A DNA stretch of 64,000 nt from Gammaproteobacteria bacterium (GTDB lineage Bacteria > Pseudomonadota > Gammaproteobacteria > 21-64-14), in NCBI GenBank assembly GCA_027013145.1, contig JALUXX010000065.1, positions 62,001 to 126,000 on the forward strand. Reading direction: 5' to 3'. This document shows, one piece after another, positions 38,893 through 46,021 of this stretch. Within the stretch, counting starts at the first letter, position 1. Each line of letters opens with the position of its first letter. Position numbers and translations under genes: made by a program. Under the pieces are notes generated by a model that saw nothing but the letters and a program-made list of their open reading frames with translations, had not been told where the DNA came from and did no database searches.

Positions 38893-39342
38893 TCAGGGCG
38901 TGCGCACGACTGTGGTCCCGGCGATGCGATCGTGCCACGCGCGCCGCTCCCGATCGACGAGGATCCACCAGAAACCGAGGCCGGCGGGGATCAGCGACAG
39001 GAGCGCCGCGCAGAAGCGCAGCGCCGCCTGCGGCGTGGTCAGGGGTCCGCCGTCGATGCGCCGGACCTGGATGCGCCAGGCGCGCATCCCGAGGGTCTGG
39101 CCGCCGCGCACCCAGAACCAGACGAAGAACGCGCCGATGAACAGCAGCAGGTAGATCTGAAACAGGTGATGCGGGAGCCCGTGGCCGGGCTCGATGGCGT
39201 CTCCCGCCGCCCAGCGCGCCAGGGCCGTGGCCAGGTAGAGCACGGCGAACAGCAGCAGGGAGTCGTAGAACATCGCCCCGATGCGGCGCGGCAGGCCGGC
39301 CGGCGGGAGTGCGGATTCCGGGTTCTCGTTCACGGCGCGCAT
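38893..39342 (-). CDS. RDD-family membrane protein
   Basis: The 149-aa protein starts with the RDD pattern (LPRRIGAMFYDSLLLFAVLY, residues 17-36) and has three transmembrane helices, ending with DRERRAWHDRIAGTTVV. RDD proteins are small membrane proteins of mostly unknown role, some suggested as ion or quinone-related transporters. ATG at 39342 is used; GTG 39333 and ATG 39357 are alternatives. The start region adjoins the FNR-type box at 39344-39357, shared with the divergent ubiT. Confidence 0.82.
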   Translation of the reverse strand: MRAVNENPESALPPAGLPRRIGAMFYDSLLLFAVLYLATALARWAAGDAIEPGHGLPHHLFQIYLLLFIGAFFVWFWVRGGQTLGMRAWRIQVRRIDGGPLTTPQAALRFCAALLSLIPAGLGFWWILVDRERRAWHDRIAGTTVVRTP

Positions 39343-39343
39343 G

Positions 39344-39357
39344 TTGACATGGATCAT
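39344..39357 (+). promoter_or_regulatory. FNR/DNR-type box upstream of ubiT (TTGACATGGATCAT)
   Basis: This matches TTGA-N6-TCAA except for the last base. It is centred 40 bases before the ubiT ATG and directly before the RDD start. The homologous ubiT/ubiUV genes of E. coli are Fnr-controlled. Confidence 0.5.
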
Positions 39358-39390
39358 GCCGTTTTGGCAAAGACGCGCTACGCTGCCCTC

Positions 39391-39963
39391 ATGACGCCCC
39401 TGCCCGAACCCGCGGCCGATACAGCGGCCGCCGCGCGCGAACCGCTGCCGCCGGCGCTGTGGCCGTTGGCCGCATGGCTGCGGCGCGCGCCGGACGCTTG
39501 GCATGCGGCGGTGCTGGCGCGCGCGCTCGACGGGATCCTCGGGTGGGACGGGCTGCAGCCGCTCGAGGGCCGGCGCGTCACCATTGCGGTGGTCGACACC
39601 GGCAACCGCCTGTGCTTCCGGGTGCTCGGAGGACGCGTACGTGGCGATCCGTGCGCCGGAGCGCCCGACGCCGCGTGCGATGTGACGATTCGCGGTGCGC
39701 TGATCGATTTCGTCCGGCTCGCCGCGCGCACCGTCGACCCGGACACCCTCTTCTTCGCGCGGCGGCTGTGCCTCGAGGGTGACACCGAGGCCGGGCTGTA
39801 TCTCAAGAACCTGCTCGACGCCCTGGAATTCGACTGGCGCGGCACCGCCCGGCGTCTGTTCGGGGAGTCCGCCGCCGCGCGTCTCGTCCGGGCGATCGAA
39901 CGCAGCGGCATCGAACCGCGCGCGCGCCGACTCGTGGAAAGGATCCTGAAGGCGCCTCCCTAG
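39391..39963 (+). CDS. ubiT: SCP2-domain ubiquinone accessory factor UbiT
   Basis: UbiT is the lipid-binding protein of the oxygen-independent ubiquinone pathway. The 190-aa protein has the sterol carrier protein 2 fold (about residues 35-145) with VTIRGALIDFVRLAARTVDPDTLFF split over 96-120 and the family-typical RRLCLEGDTEAGLYLKNLLD (122-141). It stands alone, while ubiU and ubiV lie 2.5 kb downstream on the other strand. An FNR-type box sits 34-47 bases before the ATG. UbiJ-like proteins share the fold, but the EGDTE motif and the ubiUV context favour UbiT. Confidence 0.88.
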   Translation: MTPLPEPAADTAAAAREPLPPALWPLAAWLRRAPDAWHAAVLARALDGILGWDGLQPLEGRRVTIAVVDTGNRLCFRVLGGRVRGDPCAGAPDAACDVTIRGALIDFVRLAARTVDPDTLFFARRLCLEGDTEAGLYLKNLLDALEFDWRGTARRLFGESAAARLVRAIERSGIEPRARRLVERILKAPP

Positions 39964-40113
39964 GGGCCAGTCCTCGCGCCGGCGGCGACCTCGGTCCGCC
40001 GACGACGCCCGACCCAAACGACGCCATTTCGATCGACGGCGTCGGCCGGGCAAGCCCGGCCCTACCCCCACCCCCTACGCGGATCCGGGCGCCGGTAGGG
40101 CGGGGCTCGCCCC

Positions 40114-40278
40114 GCCGACGCCGCCGCGGATTGCGATTTCCCTTCGGCGCGCCGGGGACCTTCGAAAACGGGTAAAGGCGCCACGGAATCCACGGACCGA
40201 TTGTATTCCTTCCGTGCGTTCCGTGGGTTCCGTGGCCTCTACCTGCGGCGTCGGCCGGGCAAGCCCGGCCCTACCCCC
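40114..40278. repeat. 165-base tandem repeat, unit 1
   Basis: Starts GCCGACGCCGCCGCGGATTG, includes the hairpin at 40180-40236 and ends after GCCGGGCAAGCCCGGC. Nearly identical to the next unit, with about half a dozen differences by eye. Confidence 0.8.
40180..40236. repeat. CCACGGAA-family hairpin repeat, copy 3
   Basis: GCCACGGAATCCACGGA (40180-40196) pairs with TCCGTGGGTTCCGTGGC (40220-40236), with one G-T wobble, around a 23-base loop. Confidence 0.75.
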
Positions 40279-40443
40279 GCCGACGCCGCCGCGGATTGCG
40301 ATTTCCCTTCGGCGCGGCGGGGACCTTCGAAAACGGGCAAAAGCGCCACGGAATCCACGGACCGATTGTATTCCTTCCGTGCGTTCCGTGGGTTCCGTGG
40401 CCTCTACCGGACGGCGTCGGCCGGGCAAGCCCGGCCCTACCCC
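40279..40443. repeat. 165-base tandem repeat, unit 2
   Basis: Second unit directly following unit 1 at an offset of 165 bases, with one extra base near its end. Confidence 0.8.
40345..40401. repeat. CCACGGAA-family hairpin repeat, copy 4
   Basis: Exact counterpart of the 40180-40236 hairpin inside the second tandem unit. Confidence 0.75.
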
Positions 40444-40552
40444 ACCCCCTACGCGGATCCGGGCGCGGGTAGGGCGGGGCAAGCCCGGCCCTACCGTACC
40501 GCCCACGCCGACCCGGGCGCCCGTAGGGCGGGCCTCGGCCCGCCGTCGACGT

Positions 40553-42187
40553 TCATTCAGGCGACATCGGATCGGTTGGGGGCGTCTTCCGGCGCGCGCC
40601 CCCGCGCGCTGGGATCGGGGCACCGCAGGCCGGTACCGCCGCCATCACCTTCTCGAGGACGGGCAGATCCAGCTCCGCCTGGGCCTCGAAGCGCCCGGCG
40701 TAGGCCAGTTCCTCCTGTTGCAGCTCGTAGCAGTTGCTCCCGGTGATGTCCAGGAGCACGGCCGGCAGGCCGGCGGCGCGGAAGGCGTACTCGCGCTTGA
40801 GAAAGAAGTTGCGACAGCACAGACCCACATACGCGCCCACCCCGTCCGCGCGCAGCCGGCCCAGCGTCTGCTCGAGGTGTTCGAAGTTGCGGATCGTGAC
40901 CACGCGCATGCCGCGTGTGCGCCCCAGGCGATAGGCCGTGCCCACCGAACAGCGGCCGCACTCGGGGCAGCCGTCGCGGTGGCGCCACCGGCACCACGTG
41001 GGTTTCGCGCAGTAGGGCACCAGCAGGACCTGCGCGCGCGCGAGGACCGCCGGCGTATCGGCGTCGCCCGCGGGGTCGTGGATCATGAGCGCGCCGCTCT
41101 CGCCCGCCGAGAGTCCGAGCCTCGCCTGCAGGACGCGCCGTCCCAACAGTACGCGCAACAGGCGCAGCAGATCCTCGTCGCGGAACCCGAGAAACTCGTG
41201 CGGCTCCGCGGCGAGAAAGGCCACGGTGCGTTCCAGGGCCTCTTCGAGCGGGCAGGTCGCCAGCGCCTCGCACCAACGGGACAGCAGCGTGTGCGGGTGA
41301 AGCTGTACGTCGCCGTGGACCGAGAGGGTCTCGATCGCCGCTCCGCCGGCGTCCGGGCGCAGCGCCCCGTAGAGGACGCCGCCGTCCGTCTTCACGAAGC
41401 CGGTGTAGGCGCCGCCGTCCTCGCCCGGCGGCGGGCCCGGTCGTGCGTCGCCGGTGCCGCGCCCCACCACCGGCCAGGCGAGGCCCACCGCCGGCAGGCC
41501 GAGCGCCACGGCGAGGGCCCGGTGTACCGCGTCGTTCAGGACCGCCGGTGCCGGCGCGCGTCCGCCGTCCTCGTCCAGCGCGGCGTAACGGCGGCGGGCG
41601 CTGCGCACGCCCTCGGGGGTGAGCTTCTCCTTCGGCACGCGGAGCACGCGCAGCAGCGCCTCGGTGTCCACGCTGCGGAAGAGATGCGCCTCCACCACGA
41701 CCACGTCTCCGTGGATGGCCACAAACACCTCCCCGAGCGTACGGCCGCCGAGTTCGATGCGGCCGGGATGCGCGCCGCCTACTGAGAAGCCGAGCCCGTG
41801 CAGCGCCGTGCGCAGCGCCCGGCCGGCGAGCGCCGGCCACGGGGCCAGGTGCGCGCCGGCACCGCCCTCGGCGAGCGGGACGGTGAGGGTCAGGTTCCAC
41901 TGTTGCGGGTCGCGGTAGCAGGCCTCCCCGCCGGTCAGGCGCCGCAGGATCGGGATGCCGCGCGCCCGACAGTAGTCCGCGCGCACGGCGTGGCGTTCGT
42001 GTTCGTGCGCTCCGATCCAGGCGCTGGGGCGGCTGCGATGCAGACGCAGCAGGGCGCGGCGCTCGCGCCGGCTCCAGTCGAGCTGCAGGCGGTCCAGCAA
42101 GCGGTTCTCGGCGGCGGGGCGCAGACCGGTGTCGGCCGCCGCCAGCTCGCCGCACGCGGGGTCGATCCGGGGGTGGCACCCGCTCAC
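40553..42187 (-). CDS. LplA-like lipoyl ligase fused to a DUF116 Cys-rich domain
   Basis: The 544-aa protein has an N-terminal lipoate-protein ligase fold (about 30-260) with RRLTGGEACYRD (82-93, compare RRxSGGGAVYHD), a region like the LplA C-terminal domain (about 262-350) and a C-terminal DUF116-like domain (about 360-525) with C393, C399, C407, C410, C413, C457, C458 and C486, enough for one or two Fe-S clusters. The lysine that contacts lipoate or biotin in this fold appears as R149 (GGRTLGE), so classic ligase chemistry is uncertain. Its GTG start overlaps the ubiV stop. It ends the radical SAM-ubiU-ubiV operon. A GcvH-like lipoyl carrier 7 kb away is a possible substrate (inference). 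Confidence 0.78.
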   Translation of the reverse strand: MSGCHPRIDPACGELAAADTGLRPAAENRLLDRLQLDWSRRERRALLRLHRSRPSAWIGAHEHERHAVRADYCRARGIPILRRLTGGEACYRDPQQWNLTLTVPLAEGGAGAHLAPWPALAGRALRTALHGLGFSVGGAHPGRIELGGRTLGEVFVAIHGDVVVVEAHLFRSVDTEALLRVLRVPKEKLTPEGVRSARRRYAALDEDGGRAPAPAVLNDAVHRALAVALGLPAVGLAWPVVGRGTGDARPGPPPGEDGGAYTGFVKTDGGVLYGALRPDAGGAAIETLSVHGDVQLHPHTLLSRWCEALATCPLEEALERTVAFLAAEPHEFLGFRDEDLLRLLRVLLGRRVLQARLGLSAGESGALMIHDPAGDADTPAVLARAQVLLVPYCAKPTWCRWRHRDGCPECGRCSVGTAYRLGRTRGMRVVTIRNFEHLEQTLGRLRADGVGAYVGLCCRNFFLKREYAFRAAGLPAVLLDITGSNCYELQQEELAYAGRFEAQAELDLPVLEKVMAAVPACGAPIPARGGARRKTPPTDPMSPE

Positions 42188-43059
42188 GGGGCCTCCCAGT
42201 CCATCCCCGCCCGGCCGTGCCAGTAGCCGTTGTTGAAGCCGTCCGGCGCCAGGTCGCGCAGGTCGGGGGGTGCGGCGCCGTCGAGCGCGGCCCGAAAGGC
42301 CGTCACGATCCGCCCCGTGTCCTGCGGCTGCGGGGAGATGCGCAGGACGTCGACGTCGAGGCGCTTGAGCGCGTCGATCTCCGGGAGCAGGTTGCACGGC
42401 GTCGCCGACTGGAGCTGAATGCCGTTCACGGCGAACAGCGGCTGCCCCTCGCGCGTGTGCAGCATGAGGCCCTCCGGATGGGCTTCGCAGCGCATCTCGC
42501 AGCGGTCCTTGGCGACGTTGGCGGCGCGTGCCGTGAAGCAGCGGGCGGAGAAGGCGAGCGGCAGCCGCCCGTAGGCGAAGACCTCGGTCTCGATGCCGGC
42601 GGGGCGGGCGTGCTGGAGGTCGGCGACCGCGTCGCGCGAGAGTTCCAGCGGCGGGATCCAGCGCCGCGCGCCCAATCCCGCCAGCCACTGCAGTGTGGCC
42701 GCATTGTAGGCGTTGATGTGGGGGCCGGACACGAACGGCCCGCGCCCGCCGAGCAGATGCAGCGCGGCCGCGTCGTTGGCCTCCACGAGGTGGCGCCCGT
42801 TGTTGCAGATACGCTCGAGGGTGCGCAGGTCCGCCTCCGATTCGAGCAGGGTCTGGGTCGAGAGCACCGTCTCCTTGCCGGCCGCGGCGAGGCGGTCGGC
42901 GAGCGCCAGCCAGTCGTCCGGGCGCAGGGCGCGGCGCTTGGCGCAGACCGTCTCCCCGAGATAGACGATGTCGACCGGCCACGCGGCCACCTCCTCGTAG
43001 AAGGAGCGGACCGCCTGCGCCGGCCAGAAGTAGAGGATCGGTCCGAGGGCGAGTCGCAT
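42184..43059 (-). CDS. ubiV: ubiquinone biosynthesis protein UbiV (U32 family)
   Basis: UbiV forms a complex with UbiU that hydroxylates the ubiquinone ring without O2, using prephenate as oxygen donor in E. coli. The 291-aa U32-family protein has the four cysteines expected to hold a 4Fe-4S cluster: C39 (LGETVCAKRR), C174, C187 and C191. ATG 43059 gives the usual N-terminus; the open frame continues upstream without similarity. It lies 14 bases after ubiU and overlaps the LplA-DUF116 gene by 4 bases. Confidence 0.93.
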   Translation of the reverse strand: MRLALGPILYFWPAQAVRSFYEEVAAWPVDIVYLGETVCAKRRALRPDDWLALADRLAAAGKETVLSTQTLLESEADLRTLERICNNGRHLVEANDAAALHLLGGRGPFVSGPHINAYNAATLQWLAGLGARRWIPPLELSRDAVADLQHARPAGIETEVFAYGRLPLAFSARCFTARAANVAKDRCEMRCEAHPEGLMLHTREGQPLFAVNGIQLQSATPCNLLPEIDALKRLDVDVLRISPQPQDTGRIVTAFRAALDGAAPPDLRDLAPDGFNNGYWHGRAGMDWEAP

Positions 43060-43073
43060 CCGTCGCGCCCCGC

Positions 43074-44090
43074 TCACTGCCAGGGGCGGTGCAGCGCGCC
43101 CAGCGTGTGGCTGCGCCCTTCCGAGAGGCGGTCGAGCGCTGCGCCCCACTCGGCGCGCACGCGGAAGCGCTCCGGGTCCGCCGCGCAGGTGTCGATGGCG
43201 GCGCGCAGGACGCGGGCGACCTCACGCACGTAGGCGGGGCTGCGCTGGCGACCCTCGACCTTGATCGCGGCCACGCCGCAGGCCAGCAGATCGGGGAGTA
43301 GCTCGAGCACGTTCAGGCTGGTGGGCTCCTCGATGGCGTAGTAGGTCGCGTCGCCGACGCGGTAACGTCCCTTGCACAGGGTCGGGTAGCCGGCGGCCTC
43401 CCCGGGGGCGTAGCGGTCGATCAGAACCCCGTTGAGGCGCGACTGGCGGCCGTCCGGCGTCTCCTCCCAGCGTACCGCGCGCGCCGGCGAGCAGACGCCG
43501 CAGGTGTTCGGCGACTCGCCGGTGATGTACGAGGACAGCGTGCACCGGCCCTCGACCATCACGCACAGGCTGCCGAAGCCGAACACCTCGATCTCCACCG
43601 GTGAGCGTTCCACGATCCCGCGCACCTGCGCGAGTGAGAGCACGCGCGGCAGGACCGCGCGCCGAATGCCGAACTGCCGGTGATAGAAGGCGATGGCGTG
43701 GCGGCTGGTCGCCGAACCCTGCACCGACAAGTGCAGCCGCAGTTGCGGGTGCGTGACCGCGGCGTAGTGCATCAGGCCCGGATCGGCGAGGATGACCGCG
43801 TCGACGCCGATCTCGGCGGCGCGGTCGACCGCCGCCGTCCATCGGGCCCAGTGGGCGCTGCGTGGGTAGGTGTTGAGCGCCAGCAGCACACGCGCGCCGG
43901 CGCTGTGCGCGTAGCGCACGCCCTCGCGCGCGGTGTCCGCGTCGAAGTTGAGACCGGGGAAGTTGCGGGCGTTGGTCGCATCGCGGAAACCGATATAGAC
44001 CGCGTCGGCACCCTCGTCGACGGCCGCGCGCAGCGCCGGCAGCGAACCGGCCGGGCACACCAGTTCGGGTTTGCGTACTACCACGGCCAT
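43074..44090 (-). CDS. ubiU: ubiquinone biosynthesis protein UbiU (U32 family)
   Basis: UbiU is the partner of UbiV in anaerobic ubiquinone hydroxylation. The 338-aa protein has the U32 core (ELVCPAGSLPALRAAVDEGADAVYIG split over 9-34) and the cluster cysteines C176, C183, C200 and C239, spaced as in E. coli UbiU. It overlaps the end of the upstream radical SAM gene by 13 bases. Together with UbiT and the FNR-type boxes this gives a complete O2-independent ubiquinone module. Confidence 0.94.
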   Translation of the reverse strand: MAVVVRKPELVCPAGSLPALRAAVDEGADAVYIGFRDATNARNFPGLNFDADTAREGVRYAHSAGARVLLALNTYPRSAHWARWTAAVDRAAEIGVDAVILADPGLMHYAAVTHPQLRLHLSVQGSATSRHAIAFYHRQFGIRRAVLPRVLSLAQVRGIVERSPVEIEVFGFGSLCVMVEGRCTLSSYITGESPNTCGVCSPARAVRWEETPDGRQSRLNGVLIDRYAPGEAAGYPTLCKGRYRVGDATYYAIEEPTSLNVLELLPDLLACGVAAIKVEGRQRSPAYVREVARVLRAAIDTCAADPERFRVRAEWGAALDRLSEGRSHTLGALHRPWQ

Positions 44091-45013
44091 GCGCGCCGTC
44101 CTCCCTCCAGGCCCTGGCAGTGTCCGCGGCGTACCAATTCGGCCTCGATCGCGTTGAGCACGCGCCATTTCGAGGCGCACCAGTGCGGCGCGAGCAGCAG
44201 GCCCTGCGGCGCGGTCGCGGTCACGCGGTGATAGACGATCTCCGCCGGCGTGCGCTCGATGAGATCGCAGGCGGTCGCGACGTACCCCTCCAGGGTCCAT
44301 GGGCGGTAACCCCCGCGCCGGAACTCGTTGGCGAGTGCGGTGCCGCGCACCACGTGCAGCGGGTGCAGCTTCAGTCCGTCGACACCCTCGGCGAGCACGC
44401 GCTCGAGGCTGATGTGCGCATGGGCGGCGCGTTCGCCGGGCAGGCCGACGATGAGGTGGGTGCATACTTGCAAGCCGCGCGTGCGCGCGGCGCGCACGGC
44501 ATGGCGGTATTCGGAATAGCCGTGACCGCGGTTCACCCGCTCCAGCGTGCGGTCGAAGCTCGACTGCAGGCCCAGTTCCAGCCACACCTCGTGTCCCTGG
44601 TCGCGGTAGGCCGCGAGCAGGTCCAGGACCGGGGGCGGGACGCAGTCCGGGCGCGTACCCACCGCCAGCCCGATCACGTCCGGTTCCGCCAGGGCCTGGT
44701 CGTAGAGATGGCGCAGGTGGTCGACGTCGGCGTAGGTGTTCGTGTAGGCCTGGAAGTAGGCAATGAATCGCCGCGCCCCCGTACGCTTGGCGATCACGGT
44801 GCGCCCGGCCGCGATCTGCGCCGCGACCGGCACCGGTGCCGGCGCGGCAGGGCTGAAGCTGCGGTTGTTGCAGAAGGTGCAGCCGCCGCGCCCGCGCGTA
44901 CCGTCGCGGTTGGGGCAGGTGAAACCGGCGTGGATCGCGAGTTTGTGCACGCGCTCGCCGTGGCGCGCGATCATCGCGCGGCCGAAGGTGTGCACGACGT
45001 CGGCGAGCGTCAT
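44078..45013 (-). CDS. radical SAM protein, YhcC/TIGR01212 family
   Basis: The 311-aa protein is a radical SAM enzyme of the YhcC type. The cluster motif is a long-spaced C-x8-C-x2-C in CPNRDGTRGRGGCTFCNN (about 33-50), followed by GTRPDCVPP, LELGLQSSFDRTLERVNRGH and GLPGERAAH. Its reaction is unknown. It starts the operon with ubiU, ubiV and the LplA-DUF116 fusion. A perfect FNR-type box lies 86-99 bases upstream. Members near ubiquinone genes are known in other genomes only as neighbours; a direct link is inference. Confidence 0.9.
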   Translation of the reverse strand: MTLADVVHTFGRAMIARHGERVHKLAIHAGFTCPNRDGTRGRGGCTFCNNRSFSPAAPAPVPVAAQIAAGRTVIAKRTGARRFIAYFQAYTNTYADVDHLRHLYDQALAEPDVIGLAVGTRPDCVPPPVLDLLAAYRDQGHEVWLELGLQSSFDRTLERVNRGHGYSEYRHAVRAARTRGLQVCTHLIVGLPGERAAHAHISLERVLAEGVDGLKLHPLHVVRGTALANEFRRGGYRPWTLEGYVATACDLIERTPAEIVYHRVTATAPQGLLLAPHWCASKWRVLNAIEAELVRRGHCQGLEGGRRAWPW

Positions 45014-45098
45014 GGTCGTCTCGACGGTCTCTTTGGGGGACGGTTGGTGTCACGGACAGTCTATGCGCGTACTAGACTACGCATGGCCGGGCGATTGT

Positions 45099-45112
45099 TT
45101 GACCTGGATCAA
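45099..45112. promoter_or_regulatory. FNR/DNR-type box (TTGACCTGGATCAA)
   Basis: Perfect TTGA-N6-TCAA palindrome between the radical SAM-ubiUV operon (minus strand) and the 65-aa gene (plus strand). It lies 86 bases before the radical SAM start and is the better candidate for that operon. Confidence 0.65.
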
Positions 45113-45150
45113 GCGGGTGCGTCCTTCGTGCGGTGGGGGGCGCCGGGAAA

Positions 45151-45164
45151 TTGATCCGCGTCAG
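45151..45164 (+). promoter_or_regulatory. FNR/DNR-type box (TTGATCCGCGTCAG)
   Basis: One mismatch to TTGA-N6-TCAA. Centred about 41 bases before a likely start point near 45198, with CTATTG at 45186-45191 as a -10-like element, which is class II activator geometry for the 65-aa gene. Confidence 0.5.
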
Positions 45165-45244
45165 TGCAATGACAAAGTACCGGTGCTATTGACGATAAGG
45201 GGCCCCGGAGGGGCCGGGGTCCGTTAGGCTCGGGGGGCGCGGTC

Positions 45245-45442
45245 ATGCGTGTGAGCACTACTGATCCGATTACCCTGCGGGATGTGCCCGATCCGGAGAG
45301 ACACCCGTTCGTGATCGAGGGCGAAGGCGACGCCGCCATCAAGATCTATTTCGAAAGTGAGGACACCAAACGCGAGTACCTCGCGATCCAGGTGGAGCAT
45401 CCTGGAAAGGACTTCGAGACCAACCTGAACAACCCGGTGTAG
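45245..45442 (+). CDS. small conserved-looking hypothetical protein
   Basis: The 65-aa soluble, acidic protein has no cysteine, signal peptide or membrane helix. Its sequence (TLRDVPDPERHPFVIEGEGD, then AAIKIYFESEDTKREYLAI) looks like a compact beta-alpha fold and not like random GC-rich coding. I do not recognise a family. It is preceded by an FNR-type box with class II spacing and followed 123 bases later by the epsilon-like gene, so expression under low oxygen or NO is a reasonable guess. Confidence 0.6.
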   Translation: MRVSTTDPITLRDVPDPERHPFVIEGEGDAAIKIYFESEDTKREYLAIQVEHPGKDFETNLNNPV

Positions 45443-45565
45443 GCCGCCGCGCGCCCCGCCCGCGGCGGGCAGGGCCGTCCTTCGCGGGATGGGTGGAAGA
45501 TCTCCGGGGGGGGCGGCAGGTCGCCTTCCGCGCAGGCGAGGATGCGTATCCCGCGGGAGGGATCG

Positions 45566-46003
45566 ATGGCGTACACAGTGCGGGTGGACGTGGCGGACGC
45601 CGAACGCGAGTTGTACTCGGGCGCCGGACGCTTCGTCGTAGCGCCGGCCGAGCAGGGGGATATCGGCGTCTATCCCCGGCACGCACCGTTGCTGGCACGG
45701 CTACGGCCGGGGCTGGTGCGAATCGTCCCACCGGAGGGCGAAGACCGCCTGATTGCGATCTCCGGCGGTTTCATCGAGGTCCAGCGCCATGCTGTGACGG
45801 TGCTCGCCGATGTGGGGGTGCGTGCAGCCGAAACCGACGAGGCCCACGCGGCCCGCGCGCGGGCCGCCGCCGAACGTCGTCTGAGCCGCGCACGCGCCGG
45901 CAGTACCGACTACGAGGCCGCGAAACGGGACCTGCAAATGTTCACGGTCCTGCTGCGCGCGATCGAGGACCTCGCCCGCCACCGGCGCGGGCAGGCGTCG
46001 TGA
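45566..46003 (+). CDS. orphan F1 ATP synthase epsilon-like subunit
   Basis: The 145-aa protein matches F1 epsilon (AtpC): an N-terminal beta-sandwich (about 1-85) with ELYSGAGRFVVAPAEQGDIG and YPRHAPLLARLRPG, the ISGGFIEVQRHAVTVLAD block and a C-terminal helical hairpin (about 90-140). In F1 the epsilon hairpin inhibits ATP hydrolysis. No other ATP synthase gene is near, and its neighbours are respiratory and NO-related. It could be a second epsilon expressed under anaerobic conditions. ATG 45566 has a GGGAGGG ribosome site; an upstream ATG would add 8 residues. Confidence 0.86.
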   Translation: MAYTVRVDVADAERELYSGAGRFVVAPAEQGDIGVYPRHAPLLARLRPGLVRIVPPEGEDRLIAISGGFIEVQRHAVTVLADVGVRAAETDEAHAARARAAAERRLSRARAGSTDYEAAKRDLQMFTVLLRAIEDLARHRRGQAS

Positions 46004-46021
46004 CGGCCCTTCGCCGTTTCC

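Larger units (their letters stand above)
39964..40552. other. intergenic repeat cluster between ubiT and the LplA-DUF116 gene
   Basis: This 589-base gap between convergent genes contains two tandem copies of a 165-base unit flanked by partial copies, each unit with a CCACGGAA-type hairpin and GC palindromes (GCCGGGCAAGCCCGGC, GGGCGGGC-CTC-GGCCCGCC). The same building blocks occur at 33.5-33.96 kb. No gene is seen. Confidence 0.82.

Noticed and set aside
40114-40443. Possible CRISPR array
   Set aside because: There are only two large units of 165 bases, with no short repeat-spacer alternation and no cas genes. It is a tandem duplication of palindromic elements.
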